Shown here piece after piece: positions 17,288 through 27,402 of a stretch of 64,000 nt of DNA (position 1 is the first letter of the stretch; the number at the start of each line of letters is the position of its first letter). The stretch comes from Photobacterium atrarenae (GTDB taxonomy: Bacteria; Pseudomonadota; Gammaproteobacteria; Enterobacterales; Vibrionaceae), in assembly GCF_024380015.1 (NCBI RefSeq), contig NZ_CP101508.1, forward strand, positions 744,001-808,000, written 5' to 3'. The translations under genes and the position numbers were made by a program. The notes under the pieces are model-generated. The model saw nothing but the letters and a program-made list of their open reading frames with translations. It did not search any database and was not told the DNA's origin.

Positions 17288-18907
17288 ATGTTCAGTTTAA
17301 GTAATTTGACCGTCAAGCATAAGTTGATTGCCTTGGTGGTCAGCGCCATTGTTCTACTCGTCAGTGTCAGTATTCATGATGTGCTGGAGCAGAAAAAGGT
17401 AGCGTATTTCGAGCGGAAAGCGTCCTTGAAAAGTCAGGTTGAGCTGGCCGTTGATATTCTGGACTACTATGCGTCGCAGCAGAGCACCCTGGGTCGTGAG
17501 CGGGCGCAGCAACAAGCGATCGCGATGATCAATGCGGTGCGTTATGACACCACCAATTACTTTTGGGTGATGACGCCGGAGATGGAGATTGTCAATCATC
17601 CCCTCAAGCCGGACCTGAACGGCAGCTCTGCGCGTGGACTCACCGACGCCGGCGGTAAGCAGCACTGGCAGGAGATGGTCACGGTGTCGGCGCAATCCGG
17701 TGCCGGATATCTGGATTACAGCTGGCGCTCCCCGAAAGGGAACATTGAACCGAAAGTCTCCTACGTGCAGCGTTTCCCGGCCTGGGGGTGGATTGTCGGT
17801 ACCGGGGTGCATGTCAAGGATATCGAAGATGACTTCAAGGCGAGCGCACTGAAGTCCGGGGTGATTGCGCTGATCGCGACGGCAATTCTGATGACGATCG
17901 GCTATGTGATCAGTAAAAATATTTCCGAACCGCTGGAGGCGCTGGTGGAGAAGTTTGATGCCATCGCCAGCGGTGACTTACGCATCAGCTGTGATGAAGT
18001 GCGCAAGGATGAAATCGGCAAGCTGGCGCGGCGCATGGATACCTCGATTGGCAGTATCCGCCAGGCCCTCAAAGTTGCCCACGAGTCGGCGATGCACTCG
18101 TCGCAGATGGCCAGCACGATTGCTTCGGCCAGTGAGGAAAGTGCGCACAGTATCCAGTCGCAGCATATCCAACTGGAGCAATTGGCCACTGCGATGAATG
18201 AAATGACGGCAACGGTGGCCGATGTTGCCAATAATGCGGATCAGACAGCGCTGATGACCAACGGGATCTCCGACAAAGCCACGGTCAGTAATGATAAGCT
18301 GGAAGAGACCACCCGTCATATCCGTCAGGTGGCTGAGCAAGTGGCTGAGGCTGATCAGCGGGTGGAGGCACTGAAACAAGGGGTCACCCAGATCAGCGAA
18401 ATGGCGGATGTGATCCGGGGCATTTCCGAACAAACCAATCTGCTGGCCCTCAACGCGGCGATTGAAGCGGCCCGCGCCGGTGAGCAGGGACGTGGGTTTG
18501 CGGTGGTCGCTGATGAAGTACGGAGCCTGGCGCAGCGCACCCAGTCTTCCACGGAAGAGATCCAAACCACGGTCGATGCCCTGACCCGCGGCGCGTTCGA
18601 AACGGCAACGGCGATGAAAGCCAGCCATGAGAGCAGTCGCAGCAGTGTTGAAAATGCTCAGGATACCCAGCTGCAGTTGCAGAATATGGTCGAAGAGCTA
18701 TATCAGTCGAATGATCGGGTGGCGCAGATTGCGGCAGCGGCCGAGCAGCAGGGGACGGTGTCGGAAGATATTAACCGCAACGTCAGCAGTATTCATCTCT
18801 CGGCCAATGAGGTCAACGCCGCTGCGCAGCACCTGGCCGATCAAAGCCAGAGTCTGGCCGAAGCCTCGGAAGAGTTGGCGCACAAGTTGCAGCACTTTAA
18901 GGTTTGA
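17288..18907 (+). CDS. methyl-accepting chemotaxis protein with single-Cache sensor
   Basis: A 539-residue chemoreceptor. It has span one at ~11-30, a periplasmic single Cache domain (sCache_2 type) at ~33-188 with [19 protein letters not shown] and [13 protein letters not shown], and span two at ~190-208. HAMP follows at ~210-265, then a cytoplasmic coiled coil with the conserved signalling tip [18 protein letters not shown]. It ends [10 protein letters not shown] without the NWETF-type CheR/CheB tether. AAAGGAGATGT gives a strong ribosome site before the ATG. sCache_2 receptors often sense small organic acids. Its place between pflA and pflB suggests formate, pyruvate or a related acid as ligand, which is inference. 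Confidence 0.9.
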   Translation: MFSLSNLTVKHKLIALVVSAIVLLVSVSIHDVLEQKKVAYFERKASLKSQVELAVDILDYYASQQSTLGRERAQQQAIAMINAVRYDTTNYFWVMTPEMEIVNHPLKPDLNGSSARGLTDAGGKQHWQEMVTVSAQSGAGYLDYSWRSPKGNIEPKVSYVQRFPAWGWIVGTGVHVKDIEDDFKASALKSGVIALIATAILMTIGYVISKNISEPLEALVEKFDAIASGDLRISCDEVRKDEIGKLARRMDTSIGSIRQALKVAHESAMHSSQMASTIASASEESAHSIQSQHIQLEQLATAMNEMTATVADVANNADQTALMTNGISDKATVSNDKLEETTRHIRQVAEQVAEADQRVEALKQGVTQISEMADVIRGISEQTNLLALNAAIEAARAGEQGRGFAVVADEVRSLAQRTQSSTEEIQTTVDALTRGAFETATAMKASHESSRSSVENAQDTQLQLQNMVEELYQSNDRVAQIAAAAEQQGTVSEDINRNVSSIHLSANEVNAAAQHLADQSQSLAEASEELAHKLQHFKV

Positions 18908-18950
18908 TTTCTGCCGCGTGACTATTGCAGCAAAAGAATGCAGCAAAAGA

Positions 18951-18974
18951 AAAGCCGGTCGCAAGACCGGCTTT
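18951..18974. terminator. bidirectional terminator between the chemoreceptor gene and pflB
   Basis: AAGCCGGTC / GACCGGCTT stem with GCAA loop. A-rich on the left and T-containing on the right, it can serve both convergent genes. Confidence 0.8.
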
Positions 18975-19050
18975 GGTTTCTCTCGTTGTTTAGCTCTGGC
19001 CGCGGTAATGCGGCCAGTGATCTCCCCGAGTGGTGGGGCTGAACTGAGCC

Positions 19051-21327
19051 TTACAGCGACTCAGTAAAGGTCCGTGCAATCACGTCTTTCTGCTGCTCGG
19101 CCGTCAGAGAGTTAAAGCGAACGGCGTATCCGGAAACACGAATTGTCAGCTGTGGGTACTTCTCTGGGTGCTTGACGGCATCTTCCAGGGTTTCACGGTT
19201 CAGGACGTTGACGTTCAGGTGCTGACCGCCTTCAATTCCTGCCTCGTGGTGGAAGTAACCATCCATCAGGCCGGCCAGGTTTGCTTTCTGGGTATCTACA
19301 TCTTTACCCAGTGCGTTTGGCACGATAGAGAAGGTGTAAGAGATCCCGTCTTTTGCATCGGCGAACGGCAGCTTACCGACTGAAGTCAGCGAGGCAACGG
19401 CGCCTTTCTCGTCACGACCGTGCATTGGGTTGGCCCCCGGCGCAAATGGCGCACCTGCTTTACGGCCATCCGGCGTTGTCCCTGTCTTCTTACCATAAAC
19501 CACGTTTGAGGTGATGGTCAGAATCGACTGTGTTGGCTCCGCATCACGGTAAGTCTTCAGCTTACGGATCTTGTTCATGAAGGTTGTGACCAGCTCACAA
19601 GCGATATCATCAACCCGTGCATCGTTGTTACCGAACTTCGGATAATCACCTTCGATTTCGAAATCGATCGCGATGCCGTCTTCGTCACGAATTGGCTTCA
19701 CGGTTGCGTATTTAATCGCAGACAGGGAGTCCGCAGCAACAGACAGGCCGGCAATACCACAAGCCATGGTGCGCTTCACATCACGGTCGTGCAGCGCCAT
19801 CAGTGAGGCTTCGTAGCTGTACTTGTCATGCATGAAGTGGATGCTGTTCAGGGCGGTGACGTACTGCTTGGCCAGCCAGTCCATGAAGTGATCCATACGC
19901 GCCATCAGATCGTCATAGTTCAGCACTTCGTCGGTGATTTTTTCCATTTCCGGACCGACCTGGATCTTCAGCTTCTCATCCACACCACCGTTGATGGTGT
20001 ACAGCATGGTTTTCGCCAGGTTCGCACGGGCACCGAAGAACTGCATTTGCTTACCGACAATCATTGGCGAGACACAACACGCGATCGCGTAGTCATCCGA
20101 GTTCATGTCCGGGCGCATCAGATCGTCGTTTTCGTACTGGATTGAAGAGGTATCAATCGAGACTTTGGCACAGAACTTCTTGAAGCCTTCAGGCAGTTGC
20201 TCAGACCACAGCACGGTGATGTTCGGCTCTGGTGATGGGCCCATGGTGTACAGGCTGTTCAGGAAACGGAAGTTGGTACGCGTGACCAGTGTACGACCGT
20301 CCAGACCCATACCGCCCATAGATTCGGTTGCCCAGATTGGGTCGCCAGAGAACAGCTCATCGTACTCAGGGGTACGCAGGAAGCGAACCATACGCAGCTT
20401 CATCACGAAGTGGTCGATCAGTTCCTGAGCTTGCTCTTCGGTGATCTTTCCGGCTTCGATATCACGCTGGATGTAGACATCCAGGAACGTAGATGTACGA
20501 CCCAGCGACATCGCAGCGCCGTTCTGAGACTTCACTGCAGCCAGGTAACCGAAGTAAGTCCACTGAATTGCTTCTTGTGCGGTTTCAGCCGGACGAGAAA
20601 TGTCGAAACCGTACTTCGCAGCCATTTCTTTGATTTGACCCAGCGCACGGTGCTGCTCAGCGATTTCTTCACGCAGCTGCATGGTTGCCTGTAGATCTTC
20701 GCCGTTCTCGAAACGCTCTTGCAGAGACGTGAACTGAGCGAACTTGTCTTTCATCAGGAAGTCAATCCCGTACAGGGCCACACGGCGGTAGTCACCGATG
20801 ATACGACCACGGCCGTAGGCATCCGGCAGACCCGTCAGTACACCAGACTTACGGCACTTCATGATATCCGGGGTATAGATATCGAACACACCCTGGTTGT
20901 GGGTTTTACGGTACTCGGTGAAGATTTTCTTCACCGTTGGATCCAGCTCACGGCCGTACACTTTGCACGAACCTTCGACCATGCGGATACCGCCGTTCGG
21001 GATGATCGCACGTTTCAGTGGCGCTTCGGTCTGCAGACCGACGATAGTCTCAAGATCTTGGTTGATGTAACCCGCATCATGTGCAGTGATGGTAGAGATC
21101 ACAGAAGTGTCGAAGTCAACAGGGGCGTGGGTAGCGTTTTCCTGCTTGATGCCTTCCATGACCTGAGCCCAAAGTGATTTCGTCGCCTCAGTACCTTCAG
21201 AAACCAGGAAAGACTCGTCGCCTTCATACGGGGCGTAGTTTTTCTGAATGAAGTCACGTACGTTGACTTCGTTCTGCCAATCACCAGCTGTGAAACCTTC
21301 CCAAGCTTTAGCAAATTGCTCTGCCAT
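19051..21327 (-). CDS. pflB: formate C-acetyltransferase (pyruvate formate-lyase)
   Basis: PflB splits pyruvate + CoA into acetyl-CoA and formate during anaerobic growth. The 758-residue protein carries the active-site cysteine pair in [13 protein letters not shown] and the glycyl-radical loop RVSGYAVRF (Gly733, 25 residues from the end), both exactly where E. coli PflB has them. It opens [17 protein letters not shown], as expected. Its codon use is visibly more restricted than the neighbours, consistent with high expression. The product acetyl-CoA feeds AckA (start of window), and formate would leave through the FocA-CBS protein. The gene is flanked by the chemoreceptor and DUF3360 genes instead of focA. 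Confidence 0.97.
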   Translation of the reverse strand: MAEQFAKAWEGFTAGDWQNEVNVRDFIQKNYAPYEGDESFLVSEGTEATKSLWAQVMEGIKQENATHAPVDFDTSVISTITAHDAGYINQDLETIVGLQTEAPLKRAIIPNGGIRMVEGSCKVYGRELDPTVKKIFTEYRKTHNQGVFDIYTPDIMKCRKSGVLTGLPDAYGRGRIIGDYRRVALYGIDFLMKDKFAQFTSLQERFENGEDLQATMQLREEIAEQHRALGQIKEMAAKYGFDISRPAETAQEAIQWTYFGYLAAVKSQNGAAMSLGRTSTFLDVYIQRDIEAGKITEEQAQELIDHFVMKLRMVRFLRTPEYDELFSGDPIWATESMGGMGLDGRTLVTRTNFRFLNSLYTMGPSPEPNITVLWSEQLPEGFKKFCAKVSIDTSSIQYENDDLMRPDMNSDDYAIACCVSPMIVGKQMQFFGARANLAKTMLYTINGGVDEKLKIQVGPEMEKITDEVLNYDDLMARMDHFMDWLAKQYVTALNSIHFMHDKYSYEASLMALHDRDVKRTMACGIAGLSVAADSLSAIKYATVKPIRDEDGIAIDFEIEGDYPKFGNNDARVDDIACELVTTFMNKIRKLKTYRDAEPTQSILTITSNVVYGKKTGTTPDGRKAGAPFAPGANPMHGRDEKGAVASLTSVGKLPFADAKDGISYTFSIVPNALGKDVDTQKANLAGLMDGYFHHEAGIEGGQHLNVNVLNRETLEDAVKHPEKYPQLTIRVSGYAVRFNSLTAEQQKDVIARTFTESL

Positions 21328-21424
21328 GACATACCTACCTTATTAGTAGAAAAAACACGTACTGCGTTAACGCTGTTGAGCGAACGACCGCCGGATGGCG
21401 AACAGTACACTTTATTAACAATAA

Positions 21425-21480
21425 TACGGATAATCGAGCCAGGTTTTGCTACGATTTCGTGACGCGATTATTCGTATTCA
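21425..21480. promoter_or_regulatory. inverted repeat upstream of pflB
   Basis: CGGATAATCG (about 21429-21438) and CGATTATTCG (about 21463-21478) form an imperfect inverted repeat. It lies in the short gap between pflB and the DUF3360 gene, roughly 100-150 bases before pflB. It could be an operator or leader hairpin; I cannot name a regulator. Confidence 0.35.
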
Positions 21481-21502
21481 TACTAATACCGAGTTTGATA
21501 TG

Positions 21503-21534
21503 GCGGGCGGTGCTTGGCACTGCCCGCCGCGTTT
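21503..21534 (-). terminator. hairpin after the DUF3360 gene
   Basis: GCGGGCAGTGC / GCACCGCCCGC stem with a CAA loop on the minus strand, directly past the stop. The T-tract is weak, so read-through into pflB is possible. Confidence 0.55.
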
Positions 21535-21543
21535 CAGTTGCGC

Positions 21544-23058
21544 TTACAGAAGCGCAGGAATCCCGTATCGGCTCTCCAGCATGCCGACCGCCAGCATGGC
21601 AATCAGGCAGATGATCAGAACCCCACCCGGAATCACCACTTTATCGGTGAACGACAGTTTCGCCGCCCGCGCTTTGTCGCCAATCAGACCGTTGTTGTCC
21701 AGCAGCATGGTCAGCGCCCAGGCCAGGACCGGGTTCACCACGGCTGAGGCAAAGATACAGATCCCGGCAGACTGCGAGTCCTTGGTTTCTTTCACCATTT
21801 GTACGCCGGCTTCCAGCAGCGGCAGGAATACCCCAACCAACAGTGCAACACGCATCACCGGTGGCCAGACCGCCACATCCATCGGGAAGCCCAGGATAGC
21901 GATGAACATCACCAGGACGCCCAGCACAATCGCACCCGCAGGGATCGGACGTTTGGCAATCGCTGCCGGGATCATGTAAGTTCCCCAGGAAGACGTGATG
22001 TTCCCGCCGCCCAGTGCTGTGCCGACCATCTGGCGAACAGAACACATGGTCATGGTGTCATCGACATCCATCAGCACTTTCTCAGTTCCTCTCGGGTAGT
22101 TCAGCTCCTGGAAGATCCGGTGGCCCAGAAAGTCCGGAGACCACATTGCAACCGCTAGAATAGCAAAGGGTAGAGAGGCTATAAAATGCTCAATAGTTGG
22201 CAGCCCCAGCATCCAGCCTTCTTCTGTGCTGCCCCACCAGTACACAGGGTTCAAATTCGGCAGACCCATCTCGGTTTCAAATTTCAGATCAAACCCGGCA
22301 CCCAGCACCAGGGCAACCAGCAGGCCGGTGATGGCACAAGCCGGGATTGCCAGCCAGCGCTTGTTGATCCGAGCCAGGTAGGCATACAGGACAATGTTGA
22401 CAGCCAGTACAATCAGGCCCACATAACCCATACTGCCCGCAGCAACATCCGCAGACTGCAGCCCGGTTGCCCAGGTCTGGATTGAGCCAATCTGGCTCAT
22501 GGTGCCGGTAAAGCCGAGGAAAATCAGCAGGCCACCGGCGGTGCCTTCCGAAGTCAGGTTGACCAGTTTCGAGCCCCCTTTGAAGTAGCTCAGTAGCAGG
22601 CCGAAGACACCCAGCAGAATTGCCAGTGCCAGCGGGTGCGCACCAGCCAGGGCAATGGAGCCAATCAGCGGGATCATCGGACCGTGGTTTCCGGCCAGGT
22701 TGGCCCGCGGGTTGATAAACCCGGATGCCAGGACACAGAACAACAGCGCCGGCAGCAGCATTTCGACCCGGGCGACTTCAATCGCAAACTCTTTGCCCAG
22801 ATTAATGTGATCCCACGCCTGGGTCAGACCATCGGCCCACGACATCATGACCGCAGAGTACATTGCGATAATGCCGATGGTACCGGCCAGAGCCGGCACC
22901 AGATCTTCCAGCTCAAAGCGGAAATCACGGCCGGGCAGGTTCAGACCAAACCGGCGCGGCTTCATGATTTTCAGCTCATGATCCAGATAGTCTGAGCGAC
23001 TTGAGAAGTCAGAGGCAGGGCGGTGGAGCTCCTGGTAACTTCTTTCTTCAGATGACAT
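21544..23058 (-). CDS. DUF3360 family multi-spanning membrane transporter
   Basis: A 504-residue membrane protein with about 11-14 hydrophobic segments after a ~55-residue soluble N-terminus (SSEERSYQELHRPASDF). The family is DUF3360 (PF11840), common in Vibrionaceae. Features such as NLAGNHGPMIPLIGSIALAG and ALGGGNITSSWGTYMIPAA resemble the substrate-binding helices of nucleobase/SulP-type (7+7 inverted repeat) transporters, so it is probably an anion or organic-acid transporter. The gene lies directly upstream of pflB on the same strand, where enterobacteria have focA. An FNR-like box is centred about 150 bases before its start. A role in anaerobic carboxylate or formate handling is inferred. 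Confidence 0.8.
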   Translation of the reverse strand: MSSEERSYQELHRPASDFSSRSDYLDHELKIMKPRRFGLNLPGRDFRFELEDLVPALAGTIGIIAMYSAVMMSWADGLTQAWDHINLGKEFAIEVARVEMLLPALLFCVLASGFINPRANLAGNHGPMIPLIGSIALAGAHPLALAILLGVFGLLLSYFKGGSKLVNLTSEGTAGGLLIFLGFTGTMSQIGSIQTWATGLQSADVAAGSMGYVGLIVLAVNIVLYAYLARINKRWLAIPACAITGLLVALVLGAGFDLKFETEMGLPNLNPVYWWGSTEEGWMLGLPTIEHFIASLPFAILAVAMWSPDFLGHRIFQELNYPRGTEKVLMDVDDTMTMCSVRQMVGTALGGGNITSSWGTYMIPAAIAKRPIPAGAIVLGVLVMFIAILGFPMDVAVWPPVMRVALLVGVFLPLLEAGVQMVKETKDSQSAGICIFASAVVNPVLAWALTMLLDNNGLIGDKARAAKLSFTDKVVIPGGVLIICLIAMLAVGMLESRYGIPALL

Positions 23059-23203
23059 AAGTGCCTCGTCTACAGGTAATAATAATTCTTGTATTTAGTG
23101 TTTTGATGGCCGCGTCGGCTGATGTGTGCCGGGGGCTGTGTGTTTTGTAATTATCTTTCACTAATTTTTAACTGGAGTGTACCGCCCGGGGTCATGACGG
23201 GAA

Positions 23204-23217
23204 TTGATCTCGATCAG
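23204..23217 (-). promoter_or_regulatory. FNR-like operator upstream of the DUF3360 gene
   Basis: TTGATCTCGATCAG matches the FNR consensus TTGAT-N4-ATCAA at nine of ten defined positions. It lies about 146 bases ahead of the DUF3360 start and within a locus of anaerobic genes. A relaxed CRP-type site is the alternative reading. Confidence 0.6.
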
Positions 23218-23451
23218 TCGCTTTCAAAAAAACGAGGAGGGAATTCAAAAAAAATTGAGAGTGATGATCAGATATGTCCGGATGTGAACAGCAGTGGTGA
23301 AAAAGTGTTATGTTGTATGCGCGAGGCAATAGGGAAATTTAGCGTATTTAATTGTTTTCAATGAGTTTTATCCTGTAGCTCGTTTTTTCCGTGCAACCTA
23401 TTGAAAGCGAAGGTTTTATTTCAGTTTTTTGGATATGGCGGGATAATTGGG

Positions 23452-23483
23452 ACAAAAAATGCCAACCCGGTGGGGTTGGCATT
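23452..23483 (-). terminator. intrinsic terminator of ycaO
   Basis: Minus strand: AATGCCAACCC / GGGTTGGCATT stem with a four-base loop, followed by TTTTTTGT. It lies 32 bases past the ycaO stop. Confidence 0.88.
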
Positions 23484-23514
23484 GGACGGATGCTTGTGGC
23501 GTTTTGTAATAAAA

Positions 23515-25272
23515 TTACTTCATTGCAGCCTGTTTCGCTGCTTGCAGCTTATGGTAAGAGGCCAGCAATTTTTGGTGTGCCGGGAATTGGCTCAGACTCA
23601 AATCGCCGGCAGTCAGGCCGTAGAAGCGGGTGGTGCCTTCAATGGAGCCCCAGGCCGCCGCGACGGTGTCGGCGCCGAACATCCGCTCGAAGGTCGCTTT
23701 GTACTGGGCCGGATCGCGGTCATCGTCCAGCGCCAGCTTGAGGCTGGAGACCAGGCAGCGGAAGAAACGGGCACGCTCGGCGCTGTAGGTGGAGACGTTG
23801 TAGTCGACACACCAGTTGGCCTGCTCCAGGGCCAGCTCCAGATCGCCGCCGGCCAGTGCCAGCAGGCATTTTAGTTCGCCGATGCGCAGGGTCTGCCAGG
23901 CATCGCCGGCCTGCGGCACCAGGCCGACAATTTCGTACAGGCGGTTGAAATCATCAAAGCCTTCTTCTTCGAGAATGTGGTACAGCTCGGCGTACTGCTC
24001 GGCTTCCAGCTCCATCGCCGGCAGTGCCAGCAGGGTTTCGCGCAGCTCGAGGGCAACGTTGTTGTTGGCTTCGATCAGCTCTTCGACCGGATAGATCTCA
24101 GACCAGCCCGGCACGATGATCCGGCAGCAGTCGACCCCCAGGTGGTCGTAGTCGGCGATGTAAGCATCGGTCCCTTCTTCATGCAAAATGGCCAGCAGGT
24201 GGTTGAATTCTTCTTCTGATGTGCCGCTGAAGTTCCAGTTGACAAAGTCAAAGTCAGCATCTGCTTTGAACAGATCCCAGGAAATCAGGCCGGAAGAGTC
24301 GATGAAGTGGGTTTCCAGGTTGTGGTGATCACTGACTTCATCCTTGTCGAAAGACGGTTCCGGGAACACGTCGAGATCTTTAAGGCTCCGGCCTTGCAGC
24401 AGCTCGGTGACGGTCCGCTCGAAGGCCACTTCAAAGCGCGGGTGGGCACCGAATGAAGCAAAGCTGGTATTGTTCTGCGGGTTGAACAGCACCACGCAGA
24501 TCACCGGGTATTTGCCGCCCAGCGAGGCATCATAACAATAGATAGGGAAGCCTTCCGCTTCGAGCGCATCAATGGAGGCTTTGATCCCCGGATAGCGCTC
24601 AATCACGCCGGCCGGGATTTCCGGTAGGCTGATATGTTCGGCGATGATGCGGTTCTTGATCTTGCGCTCGAACACTTCGGACAGGCCCTGGGTACGGGCT
24701 TCGGTCTTGGTATTGCCGGCGGACATGCCATTGGAGACATACAGGTTGCCGATGATGTTCATCGGAATATAGATGGTGGCCTGATCGCTCTGGCGCTCAA
24801 ATGGCAGCGCGCAGATCCCACGTTCCAGGTTGCTTGACTGCAGATCGATCAGATCGGTGCCCAGCAGCTCCAGCGTCGGATCATAGAACTGGGTCAGGCG
24901 TTCATCAAGGATATCTTCCGGCGGCAGGTTTTCTTCCAGATCGACAGGGAACCACTTTTCATTCGGGTAATGGACGAACGCGCTGTTGGCGATGTCCTGG
25001 CCCAGGTAGTAGTCCGCATAGAAGTAGTTGGTCGCCAGCCGCTCGAAGTACTCACCCAGGGCTGAAGCCAGGGCTGCTTTCTTGGTTGCGCCTTTGCCGT
25101 TGGTGAAGTTCATTGGGGCATCGACATCCCGGATATGCACCGACCAGACATTCGGCACCGGGTTTAACCAAGAGGCTTCTTCGATATTGAACCCCAGCGC
25201 TTGAAGTTTGGACTGGAAGCGCGCGATGGACTCTTCCAACGCGGCGTCTTTTCCGGGAATAAATGTTTGCAT
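23515..25272 (-). CDS. ycaO: YcaO, accessory factor for ribosomal protein S12 methylthiolation
   Basis: A 585-residue protein, the length of E. coli YcaO (586). YcaO-domain proteins bind ATP and activate amide oxygens. E. coli YcaO assists RimO in beta-methylthiolation of Asp89 of ribosomal protein S12. Visible family blocks include GKGATKKAALASALGEYFERL (about residues 59-79, ATP-site glutamates), GMSAGNTKTEARTQGLSEVFERK (~182-204) and ERTVTELLQGRS. The C-terminal third is helical and TPR-like. In E. coli ycaO precedes focA-pflB; here it precedes the DUF3360 gene and pflB, so the neighbourhood is conserved with replacement of focA. Its start lies ahead of a short gap to the CBP-like gene. 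Confidence 0.94.
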   Translation of the reverse strand: MQTFIPGKDAALEESIARFQSKLQALGFNIEEASWLNPVPNVWSVHIRDVDAPMNFTNGKGATKKAALASALGEYFERLATNYFYADYYLGQDIANSAFVHYPNEKWFPVDLEENLPPEDILDERLTQFYDPTLELLGTDLIDLQSSNLERGICALPFERQSDQATIYIPMNIIGNLYVSNGMSAGNTKTEARTQGLSEVFERKIKNRIIAEHISLPEIPAGVIERYPGIKASIDALEAEGFPIYCYDASLGGKYPVICVVLFNPQNNTSFASFGAHPRFEVAFERTVTELLQGRSLKDLDVFPEPSFDKDEVSDHHNLETHFIDSSGLISWDLFKADADFDFVNWNFSGTSEEEFNHLLAILHEEGTDAYIADYDHLGVDCCRIIVPGWSEIYPVEELIEANNNVALELRETLLALPAMELEAEQYAELYHILEEEGFDDFNRLYEIVGLVPQAGDAWQTLRIGELKCLLALAGGDLELALEQANWCVDYNVSTYSAERARFFRCLVSSLKLALDDDRDPAQYKATFERMFGADTVAAAWGSIEGTTRFYGLTAGDLSLSQFPAHQKLLASYHKLQAAKQAAMK

Positions 25273-25387
25273 GTTCGATCTCGTCAGCTGTGTGAGTGGC
25301 GCGCAGTATACCGAATTCTGTGTGCTGAACCCAAGTGCCGGATGTTGCGGCAGTGACGGGGCTTACGACTGGATGAACCGGATTGTT

Positions 25388-27088
25388 TTATGGCAGCTTG
25401 GGGCGCAAGGCCAGTACATGGAGTAAGCGCTCCGGGTTTTGCGGCCAGACTACCGGGTTGGCGACTGGATTGTCCTCGTCGAACCAGCCGGTGAAGCGCT
25501 GGGTATTGTATTGATAGAACTGGACTGTGTTATACAGCGGGACGGTGATTTGCTGACTTGCGACCAGGCGGTCGAGGTCGCGAATAATCGACAGTCGCTG
25601 GTGCGCAGTTGCTGCTGTTGGAAACTGCTCCAGCAGGGTGTCAATGCGCGGGTCGCGATAAAAATGCATGGCATAGCGCGGGTATTGCGGGGCCTGATAG
25701 GCGCTGTCAAAGCCAAGTTTAAAGTAGTTGAATGGGGTTAACCCGTCCGGGTAATTGGTGAGGGCCAGTGTGTAGTCGGCTTGTGCCATCCGCTCGGCAA
25801 ACTGGTAAAACTCGACCTGCAGGGTTTGTGCCTGAATACCGATATCTGCCAGCATTTCTGTCAATAACAGGGCGGTGGTATTGAAATCTGACCAGCCCTT
25901 CGGGGTCAGGATGGTCAGGGAAAGTGGCTGACCGGAAGAGAGCTCGCGCCAACCGTCCTGATCATGGTCATGCACGCCGAGCGTATCGAGTCGCTCACGC
26001 GCCAGAGCCGGGTTATAGGTCATGTAAGGACGGTACTTTTCTTTGGTCACCGGATCGGCCCAGTGCTCAAAGCGCTGGCTCATGCCGGAGGCAAACTCCG
26101 AGGGAACGCCCTGACCGAAGGCGGCAATATCAATCAGCAACTGGCGCTGGACGGCCATGGAAATTGCGCGGCGAAAGGAGCGCTGTTGAAAAAGTGCCCG
26201 GATTTCCGGGTTGGCTGTCTTGAAATTAAACAGCAGGTTAATGGTGCTGGCCGGCGGTAGCCAGTAGTTGTAGTCCGGAGAGTAGGAGGCGTAGTGCCGT
26301 TCAATATCCGGAATAAATGATCCGGCCCAGTCAAACTCGCCCGTGGCGACCCGGGCTATAAAATCATCATTATTGGTGATTTTGGGATAGCGCAGACAAT
26401 CAACGTGCAGTTGTTTGGCTTGCCAGTAATGGGGATTGCGGCATTGGATGTAGCCATCTTCGGTCAACTGAGAGATTTGCGTAAAAGGGCCGGTGCCGAT
26501 AGGTTGAGCGTTCTGAAATGTGGCTGGGTTTTCGACACTCTCCCATTGGTGTTTCGGAACAATGGGGTTCAGAACCAGGGAATAGGCAATGAGGGCGTTG
26601 GGCTGGGTGAGTTTGACATAGACCTGATTGTTGTTCACTTGCTGTACGCTGTGAACCCATTGAGTTATGCCATGTGAGTCAAGATTTGGGTATTTTTGTA
26701 CCAATGACAATGAAAATACCACGTCTTCGGCGGTGAATGGTTTTCCATCTGACCAGCGCACGCCCTGACGCAGGGTGAAAGTGATCCCTTTGAGATCCTC
26801 GTCCAGCTGATAGTCGGTCGCCAGACGGTATACCGGCTTGTTGTGCTGGAAAGAGTTAAAGATGACTAAAGGCTCGAAAATGAATTCATGCGTGGTGGGC
26901 ATCGGAGATTTTGCAAAAGGATTAAAATTGGCAGTGACATGCTCAATATATTCCGGAACCAGGGTCAGAATAGTGGGTTTTTGCGGCGCTGGCTCACCGG
27001 CGCAGACAGCGCCGGAAAGCAGAGTCATAGCAAAGAGTAGCCGTTGAGCCCAATGATAAAAAGAGTGATAAAAATTGGCGCTAAACAT
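25388..27088 (-). CDS. CBP-like periplasmic oligosaccharide-binding protein (SBP family 5)
   Basis: A 566-residue solute-binding protein of the peptide/nickel (SBP_bac_5) class. The signal peptide ends near residue 30 (GAVCA). Its body strongly resembles the Vibrio chitin-oligosaccharide-binding protein CBP as I recall it. Shared features are THEFIFEPLVIFN near the start, IGTGPFTQI, YIQCRNPHYW, VDCLRYPKITNND and the C-terminal PERLLHVLALRP. It may therefore bind a beta-linked oligosaccharide such as chitobiose or cellobiose, but sequence cannot fix the ligand. No matching permease or ATPase genes adjoin it, so it would have to work with a transporter elsewhere or serve as a sensor partner (V. 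cholerae CBP regulates ChiS). Confidence 0.8.
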   Translation of the reverse strand: MFSANFYHSFYHWAQRLLFAMTLLSGAVCAGEPAPQKPTILTLVPEYIEHVTANFNPFAKSPMPTTHEFIFEPLVIFNSFQHNKPVYRLATDYQLDEDLKGITFTLRQGVRWSDGKPFTAEDVVFSLSLVQKYPNLDSHGITQWVHSVQQVNNNQVYVKLTQPNALIAYSLVLNPIVPKHQWESVENPATFQNAQPIGTGPFTQISQLTEDGYIQCRNPHYWQAKQLHVDCLRYPKITNNDDFIARVATGEFDWAGSFIPDIERHYASYSPDYNYWLPPASTINLLFNFKTANPEIRALFQQRSFRRAISMAVQRQLLIDIAAFGQGVPSEFASGMSQRFEHWADPVTKEKYRPYMTYNPALARERLDTLGVHDHDQDGWRELSSGQPLSLTILTPKGWSDFNTTALLLTEMLADIGIQAQTLQVEFYQFAERMAQADYTLALTNYPDGLTPFNYFKLGFDSAYQAPQYPRYAMHFYRDPRIDTLLEQFPTAATAHQRLSIIRDLDRLVASQQITVPLYNTVQFYQYNTQRFTGWFDEDNPVANPVVWPQNPERLLHVLALRPKLP

Positions 27089-27402
27089 ATCTAGGTTCGC
27101 TAATGCTCGTACTGCAGAACTTTTATCGCCTTAACCTACCGCAAGTTACTTTGCGGATCAAATGATGTAACCTCACGCCAAGTGATTAAATATGCATGGA
27201 ATTTAACTGCTGATTCCCCAGAGTAAAAAGTTAATAAAATGTTGCCAATCGAGGTTTGTGGTGATACTTTCGATGAAGTGCTCGGAAAACAGACAAAACT
27301 TCTAGACCAGGCCTTTCGTGCCAGATTGACGAAAGACTGGCATTGAGAGGAAGTGCTCCGAGCAAAACGTCCCGATTCATGGAGCAACAGGAGTTCGCGC
27401 GC
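27089..27402. promoter_or_regulatory. upstream region of the basic-amino-acid ABC operon
   Basis: This is 314 bases between the divergent CBP-like gene and the ABC operon. Seen directly: a TTAAAT-N9-ATTTAA inverted repeat at 27186-27206. There are also two overlapping, mutually exclusive short hairpins, CTTTCGT/ACGAAAG (27313-27335) and TGCCAG/CTGGCA (27319-27342). No good ARG box was found. No gene is present. Confidence 0.4.

Larger units (their letters stand above)
23059..23514. other. intergenic region, DUF3360 gene to ycaO
   Basis: This is 456 bases between two minus-strand genes. It contains the FNR-like box at 23204-23217 and the ycaO terminator at 23452-23483. A possible 80-codon plus-strand ORF at 23122-23364 has no ribosome site or family character and is not accepted as a gene. 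Confidence 0.5.

Noticed and set aside
23122..23364. 80-codon plus-strand ORF upstream of the DUF3360 gene
   Set aside because: It overlies the FNR-like site and promoter region, with no ribosome site and no protein-like pattern.
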